Origin: Haloferax elongans ATCC BAA-1513
GTDB taxonomy: Archaea > Halobacteriota > Halobacteria > Halobacteriales > Haloferacaceae
Assembly (NCBI RefSeq): GCF_000336755.1
Contig: NZ_AOLK01000005.1
Location: 1 to 44,902, forward strand
Length of the DNA stretch: 44,902 nucleotides
Direction of reading: 5' to 3'
Notes under the pieces: generated by a model
Database searches by the model: none
What the model was told of the DNA's origin: nothing
The model's input: only the letters and a program-made list of their open reading frames with translations
In this document: positions 23,560-34,400 of the stretch, piece by piece
Numbering within the stretch: position 1 is the first letter of the stretch
Layout of the letters: each line of letters begins with the position of its first letter
Program-made: the position numbers and the translations under genes

Positions 23560-24480
23560 TATCTCTGGATGTATGCTTCGTTGTGGGTCAGCAAATGTTC
23601 TTCGCGGAATTCAATGCCCTATTAGCTTCGAGGGGCGGTGAAGTCCTCAACGAAGGTTTTCTCGCTGGTGCAGTAGACATCGTGATTGAGTCTTTCGTCG
23701 GCGAAGATGGGCGGCAAGGGAGTCACCGAGTCACTCGCAGTGACACCTCGAACAGCGGCGACGACTCACCATAACGAATCTGATACTTCGACTAGCACAC
23801 TTCCATCTCCAACGAAGCCTCCCCTATGGGGACACCGAGGGCAACACTCCCACTCCGACCACCACTGACCACACACTCGAGACGACGACAGAGGACTTCC
23901 CCACCGGGGACACACACACCACCATTGCCAGTATTACCAGTACCCACACCGACCACGTTGGGACCGGCCCGCCAGGGCCGCCGACGACTGGCTTCGTTCG
24001 CCGGGCGACGACTCCCGACTTCCCTCCCTACGATGGCTGTCCAGACCTCAACTGCCGGCGTCGTCGACGCCGCCGGCCCCGTCGGAACTATCACCTTTCT
24101 GAGAGTACGATTGCCGACTGATGTCCCACTTCTTCGATGGTCTCCCGACCGGGGTTCCACGGTGCTGCTTGCCTCGGCTTCCCACCCGCCGGTCGGCCTC
24201 GACGATCGCTCCACACCAGGCATCGACGACCACTGACTTCCCACTCTATTCGACCTTCTTTCTGAGGGGCCGGCTGACCCGTGTGGCCTGACCTCCCACG
24301 TTACGACGACCGCCGACTTCCCCTCCGAACATCGTTCCATCTGGAGTCCACTCTGCGACGACTGGCCGAACCCTCACCCTCCCGAACGAGTGTTCAAATC
24401 TTCTGATACATCGTGGGGCCGAAGGCCACCTCTCGGTGCTCACAATCTGTCGGCCTTCACGGCCCGAGTGAAATGCGATT
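23560..24480. other. GC-rich region without convincing genes, with a 19-bp dispersed motif
   Basis: Long frames exist on both strands (for example 23826-24236 forward and 23792-24340 reverse), but all are low-complexity and lack starts or domains. The forward strand is C-rich. The motif CGACGACNNNNGACTTCCC occurs four times: 23883-23901, 24006-24024, 24224-24242 and 24304-24322. Its copies lie in three different reading frames, so it is a DNA- or RNA-level element rather than a protein repeat. Partial copies (CGACGACT) lie at about 23758, 23970 and 24355. Confidence 0.55.
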
Positions 24481-24519
24481 TAGTCCTCGCGCAGGCTTGA
24501 TAGGGTTCTTACTAAGACG

Positions 24520-24776
24520 CGAGGGGGGTAAATCGGGGGTGCAAGGGGGGCCGCACAAGTTGCGGAATAATGTATGCAACGATAAATCGTGTTGGTACGG
24601 GTTAATTGGGCTATTGAAGTCTGTACTAAGGCTCTATCATTTGTGCAGGGGGTGTCGTGTTGAGGTGTGTGCGGGGGGCCTGTGCACCCCCTCAACTAGC
24701 TACCGTATGCTTATTTTCAAGAAATGAGGCAGATTGCACCCCCCGCACAGGACCCCCGCACAGGACCCCCGCACAG
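24520..24776. repeat. G-tract array and three tandem ACCCCCGCACAGG repeats
   Basis: At 24520-24552 three runs of five to six G lie within about 33 bp. TGTGCAGGGGGTG (about 24642) and GTGCGGGGGGCC (24669) follow, then the opposite orientation GCACCCCC and three tandem units of ACCCCCGCACAGG at 24738-24776. The same core (GTGCGGGGGT) thus appears in both orientations around a short AT-richer segment (24690-24735). This could be a protein-binding array, a G-quadruplex-forming site, an origin or a transfer origin. Confidence 0.55.
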
Positions 24777-25436
24777 CTCTAGAACGGTTATCAATTTTCT
24801 TGAATGAGTCCAAATACCTCTACCCACTTCCCCGATATACACTGGTGGTTCGTTTGGAGTGGTCGGAGGTTCACTGAGCAAATATGATTAAGATGTAGAG
24901 GAGTTTTTCGAGAGAGTCGAGTTTATCTCTATTACCTTGTGTTGGTGGGGTCGTAAAATGGACGCGGAAGAAAAGCACACCCATCCCTGAATGCAGACCT
25001 CGAAAAATTTTCTGTCGATATTCCCCACGCCAAGACTCTGGGGGTTGACTGATCACTCCAATCCGATGCGTGACTCGGAGAACACAATTAGAATAATTCT
25101 GATATATGTTCTAAGTGTGGGGGAGTCGCTGACTCAGCCGATAATTGTGGTCACATTCCACTCTTCCAACTCGGTCAGTTCTGGTGCAAAATGTTCCCCT
25201 CTATCTTGGGTCACTCGGGTCTGGTCTGAACTGAACCCCCACGATTCTTCACCAGCATCTTGAGCGGTGCTCTGAGTTCAGTCTAAAAATTTTGGTGTGT
25301 ACTAGCCGGTTACAGTTCGTGGAAAGAAGGCTGAATCAGGATGGGGTGTTTTGTAGCAGATTCCAGAGACAGGTAGTGATGAAAACCAAGACGAAATTAA
25401 TACTCAGATAATTGGTAGTTCTGAACTACACCCTTC
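24777..25436. other. Stretch without supported genes
   Basis: No frame here has a domain or convincing start, and no repeat was seen. It is the region downstream of the giant gene and probably contains its transcription end. Confidence 0.5.
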
Positions 25437-28400
25437 TCACTCGTCAGTGGTCTCTAACAGCTTATACAATTGCCAACCGCTCTCTGTGAGGGTGGCACCG
25501 TCCAGAATATTCTTTGCATATTTCTCTCCAATTTGACGGCGGCTCTTTTCGCAACCAACTGCATCCACGAGTTCACCAATCTTACCGATCCGCTTTGGCT
25601 CGACACCGTTGGCCTCACAGAACGCTTGGTATGCTTCGTGGGCGACTTTCGTCTTCACGTAGAGGAAGTCCACGGGGCTATCCTCTGGAATCTCTTTCTC
25701 ATCAGTAATGTGATACTCGGCGAATCGCTCCATCGAGTTCTCCTGAGTGAGTCCGTCGACGACGAAATCAGCCTCGGTCACGATGCGGCTGTACCCAGAG
25801 TCAACCCCGTACGTCTTGGGGAACTGTTCGACAGTTTCGTTCCACAGTTCGACCGGCAATTCGTCGCGCGTGTAGGTACTCCCGTTGCGCGTCTCACGAG
25901 TGACCGTCTCGACCTCGTCGGCGCTCGCGATACCCATGTCTTTGGCGGCGTGGATGAACGCTCGTCGGGGCACTCTATCATCGTCGGAGATGAAGTTGTG
26001 TTTGTCCTTGACGCGCACCCACGTCTGGAGGATTTCCTCGTCCGTGAACGGCCCTTCAATATTGTTGTCTCCGCGCACTTTCGTCAGGTGGGCGAAGTAG
26101 GTCAGCGCGTTGAACGTCGCCTTTCGTTTGTGGTCGTAGGCGACCTCGTTCGAGAGCATCACGAAGTAGTTCTCGGAGTCACCGAAGTGCTTGTGCGGGT
26201 GGGGGCCGCGGTAGCCTTTCGTCTTCCCAGTAATCTCTGCGAGCGAGTATCCGAACAGGTCACTGGGACCGCCGATGGACGAGCCGAATCTGTCGTCGAT
26301 GTCGTCACCGATGGCGTCGTCATCAAGCCACTCGTCTTGACGGTTCGCCACGTCGCGCTGTCGCATCCCTGCGACCGTCTGTGCGTAGTCGGGGTGGGAA
26401 CGCGGGTCGAACATCTTGAGGCCTTCAAAGAGCGGCGTGACGCGAGAGAGAGCGCCGTCGTCGTCGCCCACCCAGTAGGTCTCGGCAGCACGCGACTGGC
26501 TGGCCTCACCATACAGGCCTTCGACGGCGGCGACGTGACTCCCCAAGAGTGGGAAGCGACCCAGACCGAGTTCGATGGAAAGCGTCAGTGGGTCGTTTGG
26601 CCCAATCCCGGCGTCCTTCGCGGCGAAGTCGCCTGCTGAGAGTGCACCGGTCTTCTTCGAGCGCCACTCCTTGTAGAGCGGGAACGACGTGTGGCCCTTG
26701 TCACGGAGGATGAACGCCCAGTGGAGCAAGTCGTCGAACATGAAGTACATCTCTTCGGAGAGGTCATCCGAATCCTCCCGGGCGAGGTCTTCCTCCGAGG
26801 TGGGCGAGATGGGGTCGATAGTCACCTCACCGTCTGTCTCGTGCCACTCGTCGTCGCCTGCGGATGGTGGGCCGGCGGTGAACCAGTCGGGGTACGCATA
26901 ATCGACGTAGGCCTCCTGCCACGCAATCGACTCGTTGATCCACGAGAGAACCGGGAGTTCGTCGGGGTGATTCGTGATTCCGTCAAGGCGGTCTTCGTAC
27001 CACTGCTCTTCATCGTCGCTTGCTGCACGCCACGTATCAACCAGCGTCGTCAAGCCGGGCGACGGCGGGGCCACCTCGTAAAAGCGGTCAGTGAGGTAAT
27101 CGTCGAGGTCCACTTTGCGACCGGCAATCCGTGGGAGTTCGACCATGATACAGTCCACTCCTCGTTCGGTGAGGTACGCCGCCGTCGCGAGCGCTCCCTG
27201 TTCGCCGGGACCGCCGTAGCCAATTTCGAGGGCCTCGCCAATGGGACCGCGGCGAGACGCTCCTTCGTCTCGCTGGTCGCGGATGTACTCCCGGAGGTCC
27301 TCGCCGGACAACTCGTTACGAGCGGTCATGCGCTCGGTGAGGTCGTCCACGTCGATATCGGCCTCGTCCAAGAGGTTGAACGACGCCGCCTCGTTGTCCT
27401 GAATCAGGAGCGTCGTGGATACGTCGTGTTCGGCAAGGATGTCCAACAGCCGGAACTTGACGGCGTCTTTGAACTGCGTCGTCACCGGCGAGATAGCGGG
27501 CAGTTCTAACTCGTGAGCGGCGATTGCGTCGGCAATCCCCTCGGTGATGATGACGGGGCGGCCTTCTCGAATCGTATCCACGCCGTAAATCGGCTCCTCG
27601 CAGTAGTTCGCGTCGGTGAGCTTCTGCTTGAGGTACTTCGCATCGCTGCGGTAGTCGTTGGGGTGTGGGCGGCCCTTCTGGGTTCGAGACATACAGTAGC
27701 GAACCTGCCCGTCTTCGTCGTGGTACGGGAACAGATAGCGGCCACGCCACACACTGCGTACTTTCTCTCGGTCGGGGACTTCCGAGAGGTCGTACTCAGG
27801 GAGGTCTTCCATCTCGACGGTGGTGTCGTGCTCGTCGCTCAGGTAGCGTGCGATGCGTGCGTAGTCGGGTCGGAACAGGCCGGTCGCGATGAGTTGCGTC
27901 GGCGTGTAGCCTTCGTCAAGCAGGTGGTCAACACCGGCTCGCCACTTGCCGGGAATCCATCCAAGTTTCTTACTGTTGGCAGTGTGGTCTGTCCACCCGC
28001 GACCAATCGTATCGCGGTCGCCAAGGTGTCGATGGGCGCTGTGCGATTCGAGGTCTGCCGCCACGAGGTCGGTTGCCTCGTCCAAATTACCGGACAGTCC
28101 ACGGAAGAGGTCCGCCCGTTGCGGCCAGTCGGGGCCACAGTAATACTCGCGGGCCGTCTCGGGGAGTCGGAGCAACGGCGTCTGGTACGTGTTCGTCTCG
28201 CACCATCGGCAGTCGTCACTCTCGTCGGTCCAGCCCCGGTGGTCTCTGCATCCGACACGCTCGACCACGGTGATGTCTTCGGGCACGGCGCCGTGTTCGT
28301 CTTCGCCGTCGGTCGCGACGTCGGCGCACTCGGCACACGTCAGAACTTCGGCACAGTGGTCGCATCCGGGTTCGACCGCGTAGTGGTAGGTGTAATCCTC

Positions 28401-31400
28401 GTCGTTGTCGTTGACGCAGGGCCGCCATTCGATGTGGGCGATATGTGTCTCGTCGCCGCATTCATCACATGGGCCGACCATCACGCAGTCGGTACATCCC
28501 TCGACGTAGGTGGGATGTGCCTCACACGCTTCGGTGTACTCGTCTCGAAGGTGGTCTAGGAGGTCGTTGAACGCCTTGTTCTTCGGGATTGGTGCGTCAA
28601 TCTGGTCGTGGTAGTAGTCCACCGCTGCGGTGAACGTGTCTTCCCACCCGTCTGGTTCGCCTTCCGTGGGTACGAAGTCGAGTTCGTGAGCGAGCGTGTT
28701 CGTCAGGTCGGCGTAGTCGTCCGAGTCGTCGGTCGGCTCGGTCGGGCTGAGTGCTCCCGTGTCCGGTTCGGAGTCGACTTCCGGTTCTTCGTCTTCTTCT
28801 TCACTGTTGGCCTCCGACTCGTCGCCGTCTGCGTCCACTGCTGGCTCCGTCTCGGCCTCGGACTCTTCGGTGGATGATTCTGCGTCGATGACGATGGGCT
28901 TGCTCTCGGCGTCGCCTGCGCCCTCGTCGGCCACGCTCTCGGTGGGGTCGTCCAGTTCGATGGGCTTCGATTCGGTCTCGTCTTGGGTTGGGTCGTCCAA
29001 GTCGAGCGTCGAACTGGTGTCTGGTTCGTCCAGCACGAGGTCTTCGTCTTCGTCGTCCTGTGCCGACGGGACGCCTTCTGCGAACGCCGCAGCGACGTCT
29101 TCGTCGGTTGGGGCATCTTCGGGCTCCGGCGGCGGGCGTTCGGGGACGATTGGCCCGTGGTCTTCTTCATCGTCTGCCTCGTCGCCTTGACCACTTGCAG
29201 GGGTGGTCTCTGCTGGCTCGTCTGTACTCGTTTCTTCTTCGTAGTAGGTCTCGTAGAGTTCCCAGTCGATATCGTCCTCGCCGAGTGGGTCGGCCAGTCG
29301 GTAGCCAATGGTTTCTTCGACGAGAATCCCTGCGGCAATCGACCGCTCCATCTCCTCTTTGATTTCGTCCACCTCGTCGTCATCCATTCCGAAGGTGTTC
29401 TTGACGATGGGGACGATACCGAGGTCCTGTATCTCTTGGTCGTAGTCAGCACCAGCGAAGTCCCAGACGGCTTTCCACGACTCGGGAACATCACGGGGTG
29501 GCAGACGGTAGCCGTCTTGGCCACCTTCCATCTCTGCTTCTTCGAGTGTCTCGCGTTGAAGCGCGATATGGACGGCTGCTTCGACACGGGGTTTCGTCGC
29601 GTCCGTGTCGGTAAAGGGGCCGTGTCCGAATGCCATGCTCTCGAAGAACTGTTGGGCGACAGTATCCCCGGGGCTCGCTCCCATCCCAGTCCACACTTCG
29701 ACCCAGTGGTCGCGCTCGACGAAATCTTCGGGCCGACCGTGGAGGACGAGTTTCGCGTGCGTCCCGCGTGGGGGCGCAAGGAAGTAGCCTTCGTCAGTGT
29801 GAATCAGGTGGCCGGTTTTCACGGCGGCTTCGATGGCTTCTTCGTGGAGGTCCATCATCGCCACGCCGTTTTCGATGGCCTTCGTCAACACTTGGTAATT
29901 CAGCGGGGTCTCGTGGGCGGTGTTCGCCGCGTTCCAGACCTTCTCCCAGAAACGCCGACTCATGGGATTCTTCCCGCCGAAGTCTGCATCCGGGTAGTAC
30001 AGGTAGTCGATTTTCGGGAGCGGTTCGTCGCCGTCTCTGAAGGCTTCGTAGCTCATGTAGTAGTTCGCAAGGATGTCGTTGAGGCGAACCTGTGCTGGCG
30101 TTGCTGCTTCGTCGTCCAACTCAGAGGCCGCCTGTGCGGTGTGGTCGTAGTCGTACAGTAGCTCGGTTGCGAAGGTGTCGCGGAACTCACCGTCCCAGTG
30201 GTCTTTGGGGATGAGCGGCGTCAGGCTCTCGCCGTCATACACCTGCGGCATCGTATCGTCGGCGGCCTCGACCAGCGGGTTGGGCTTGTCGGGGCTCGCC
30301 GGGATGATGACGATTTCCCAGTCGTTTTCGTCGGGGACTTCGCCACCGAATTCCATCTCGGGGTAGAACGGCTGGTAGACACGCTGCCAATCCTGTTCGA
30401 GTTCTTCGAGGGTGTCGTATCGCTGTTCGACCGAGTTGGCGTACACCACCCATTCGTCTTCGTACTTGTCGTACCGGCCCCACGACTCGAAGGCGTTCGC
30501 AGACGCATTCGAGAGTTCTTCGGGGACGATTCGCCCACGTTGCTTCCCGTCTGCACCCTGCTGGTCGAACAGAACGAGGTCGCCGTCTTGGTCAATCCAC
30601 GTCGCTTGTTTCCCCTTGCGGATGAGTGCGAACTTCTGTTCGTCTTCATCATCCGACAGCGGGAGGTAGTCGGGTTTGTTGTAGAGGGTTCGTTCGACGC
30701 ACGTCTCGCCCTCGTCGTCGACGTATTCGTTGTAGTCGCGGATGTACGCGGGGTCTGCGAGAATCCCGTAGAGTCGTTGGGCGACCGCGTCACTGGCGGT
30801 GTTCTTCCGAATCCGACCGTCGGGGACGACGTACACGCATTTCTTGTCTTGTCGGTAGGCTCGAACGAGGTTCTTGAGCGTCCGGGTTGGTTTCTTCCCA
30901 CTCGTCTCGGCTTCGATGGTGATGTCACGCGCACCCGAGAAGCCGTACGGGAGTGGGTATTCTTGTTCGAGTTCGTTGATGGAGTCTCGAATCCGCCGTG
31001 GCGAGGAGTGGTCGATTTCACCGGGCAGTTCACCCTTCGCGTCTGGTCGCTCCTGTTTGACCAACTGCGGGACGATACTCACCGAGTAGTCCATCCGGGC
31101 GAACCAATCGAACGAGTGGGCCAGCAACTCACGGTGGAGTTGCGATGGCGAGGTCATTCCTTGGTCGGCGTCAAGGATGAACTGATGGCCGGCCTCGGTC
31201 AGACTGATCGCGCCCTCCGTGGATTCGAGGGTGTGCATCTTCGGGCCGTCGGCCACGATTTCGGTGTAGGCTTCGCGAGCGGCGGTGAGGTCTTGGCCGT
31301 CTTCGACGTCGTCAACGTCGTCCGGGCGCAACTCGTGCAGCGAAACGTACGCCGCCTCGTCCTCGTCGCGTTCGATTTCTTCTTCGGGGTCGTAGATGTC

Positions 31401-34400
31401 TTCGACGTTCTCGGTCGGGACGTAACGCCGAACGTGCTCGCGTGAGAGTTCCAGCCCGCCGGGGTAGTCGTCGAACGACCGTCCGGTGCGTTCTTCGAAG
31501 CGCTCGGCGACCGCTCGAATGGCGACGGCTTCGGTATCGCGTTCAATTTGGACTTCTCGAATCGCCTGCAACAGTTCGCGTTGGGTTCCTTCGTCGCTCC
31601 CAATATCGTGGATGAGCATAGCCGTCTCTTCCAACTTGGTTTCGAGTGGTGGGACGCCGTGGCGGTCTAACGACTGCTGGATGTACTCTTTTCGCTCCTC
31701 GCGACTGCGAAGCGGTGGGTAGTCGGCGAACGTCGCCAGTGGAAGGGTATCCGAAAGGATACTCTCGCCGTTTTCCTCCATCGCAATCCGCGTGAAAATG
31801 TTGTACTGGGGGATGTCTTGGACCATCCGTTCGGTGACTTCTTCCTCGAAGCGTCGTTGGATGATGTCGGCGTCGTCAGGCTCACCAATCCCGAAACTCG
31901 CCATCGTCCGTGAGTTCCCGAAGATTTCCTTGCGGGTCTGTTCCTTGATTTGGGAGGGATTCTGCATGGCGATGGTGATACCCATCTTGCCGGAGCGGGC
32001 TTTCGAGAGCATCTTCCCAATCCCCATTTCGTCGGATACGACGTCGTCGAACTCGTCGATGAGCGTAAAGAACGGATTGCGGGCGTGTTCTTCCTCGTCG
32101 CGTTCTTGAATCGTCGCCCAGATACGCCGGAGGACGGCGGTGGTCACGACCTGCTTGATGTCGTCGGAGCTGACGTTGACCTTCACGAGGATGATTTTGT
32201 TGTCTTCGACTGCATCCGAGAGGTTGACCGTCCCGTCGCGGTGGGCGACGATTCCGCGGGCGATTGGGTCTTCGACCCAGTGCTGGATACGACGAACGAC
32301 AGCGTCCACCTCCTCGTAGTCCATCTTCGCGATTTGCTTGGTGTAGCCCTGAATATTCTTCATCGCGTCGATGGTCTTCGCACGCTCGTCTTCGGTGTCC
32401 ACGTCTTCGAGGTCGTAGTCAGTGGACTTCTCCATCCCTTCGCGGTGGACGAGTTCTGCGAACGCTTCGCGAGAGGGTTTGGACTGGAGGACGTAGTACA
32501 TATCCAACAGCGTGAACGGCTTGTCCGACCGGATCATCGCACGGGCGATGTTGGTGGTGATCCCTTCCATCTTTGGCCCCCAGTAGTCACCGGCTTTCAG
32601 AATCGAGGTCAGGTCGTCAACGATAGACGACACCTCACGGTCGTACGCACGCTCGGTCGGTGAGGAGGCCGTCTCGAAGAAGTTGAGGCCAACCACGAGG
32701 TCGAAATCCTTTGAGCCGGGTTCGATGTAGATGAGGTCGTCCATCCGCTCTTCGGGGAGTTCGCGCATCAGGTCGTCGATGGTGTCACCCTTCGGGTCGA
32801 TGAAACAGAAGCCGTGGCCCTTCCGAGCAATCTGGTTCAGGATGTTCTTCTCGGAGGTGGATTTCCCCATGCCAGTCATGCCGAAAATGACCATGTGACG
32901 GAACGCCTGTTCGACGTCGACGCCGATTTCGTGAAAGCCCACGCGGTTGTCCTTGAGCCACCCTAACCAGATGGGCGATTCGGGATGGTCGGTGTGAACG
33001 TCGATGAGTTCTTGCCGGACGTCCGAGCCCATATACACGTTCCCGTCGTCGGCGTGAACTTTCACCTCGTAGGCACGGTCTTCGTTGGTGTGGGGGTCAC
33101 GACACCACTCACGTTCGACGCCGACCGGCGTGAAGTCGAACCCCTCTGCTTCGCGCACGGGTGCGGGGAGGTTGCGTCCCGAGTCTTCCTTCTGGTAGAC
33201 GGTCTTGCCGTCGTCAGTCTCGACTTCGTAGCCGTGTTCTTCGCGGTAGGCGACTTCGCGTTCGAGTTTCGAGATGAGAACTTCGGCTTCGTTCTCGTTG
33301 AACTTCTCGCGGATGTCTTCGCGAGTGAGTTCGCCCGACTGGAACAGGTCTGCAAACTTCCGGAACCCATCGCGTTTCTCGCCTTCCCACTGAGCGCTCG
33401 GTGGCTGTGGTTTGGACTCGTCTTTACTGGAAGCGACGGTCTTGGTGCGAGCGGTCGGGGCGTCGTCGTCTGCGATATCGCGGGTGTCTGTGCCGTCGAT
33501 GGTGGTGCCGTCGATAGCGGGCGTCTCGTCGGTGTCCGTATCGCCGGTCTCGGAGGCTTCGACCGTCTCGCCCGGTGCTGCGACGGCGTCTTCGTTTCCA
33601 GCAGGGAGTTCGGGGACTGTGTTCGTGAGGTTGTCGTCGGCAGCCGCCCGTTCGTGGCCGTACTGGTCGTACGGGAGTGGGTCGATGGACCTGACCTTCC
33701 GGGGGGCCGCCGCCGGTGCTTGCGAGGTGAGCGCTCGGCGCGTCCACTCGACGTTCGGCGTGTCGATATCGCCGTTCGGGATGTGTGCAACTGCGGCGAG
33801 TTCGGGGATGGTAAGTGCGACCGAATTCTGTTTCTTGCGTCGTTCCCACTCGCGGCCTGCTGTCATCTCCAGTTTTGGAATGAGGTCCTTCTTCTGGTAG
33901 GGGACTTGGCCGAATCGTTGGCCGAACTCTTGATTCTGATACGTCGACCGGAAGGCGTTGCCGATGCTGTTTGCTTCCTTGACGACGAATTCCTCGGTAT
34001 TCCCGAAGACGAAGTACCGAATGTTGACGTAGAACCCCGATTCGTCAGCTTGGTCTTCGATTGCTTTGGCGATTCGCAGGTGTTTCTCTGAGGGGTCCTT
34101 GATGTAGGGGTTGATGTGGCTTTCGACGACCTCTCCTTCTTTGAGATCGGACGCGACACGGTCGGCCCCCCGGACGTAGAGCCCCCCTTCGCGCCAGTTG
34201 TCGCCGGCTGGCGTGAACACGACTTGGGCGATGGCCGTCGAATCGTTCTGTCCGATGAGTGCCGAGGTGAGCGCTCGAAGCGCCGCCTTGTCCGGTGGGA
34301 AACCACCGGGTGCGTCAGGACCGAGGCCTTTGATGGGTCGATAGCGATTCTCTTCGAGTTTGAGTTCACCACCGGCGACGTACTGGCCTTCTCGAACACC

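Noticed and set aside
23792-24340. Reverse frame of 182 codons and forward frame at 23826-24236
   Set aside because: Both are low-complexity, overlap each other, lack a supported start, and the repeat motif there falls in three frames.
24991-25263. Forward frame of 90 codons downstream of the giant gene
   Set aside because: No domain, no promoter-like sequence and composition unlike the neighbouring genes.
28703-29779. Long open frames on both strands inside the giant gene (for example 28703-29779, 26691-27509, 30198-31445, 32985-34091)
   Set aside because: They are shadows in high-GC coding sequence: low-complexity or Arg/Ser-rich translations, no domains, and the giant frame carries all the recognisable motifs.
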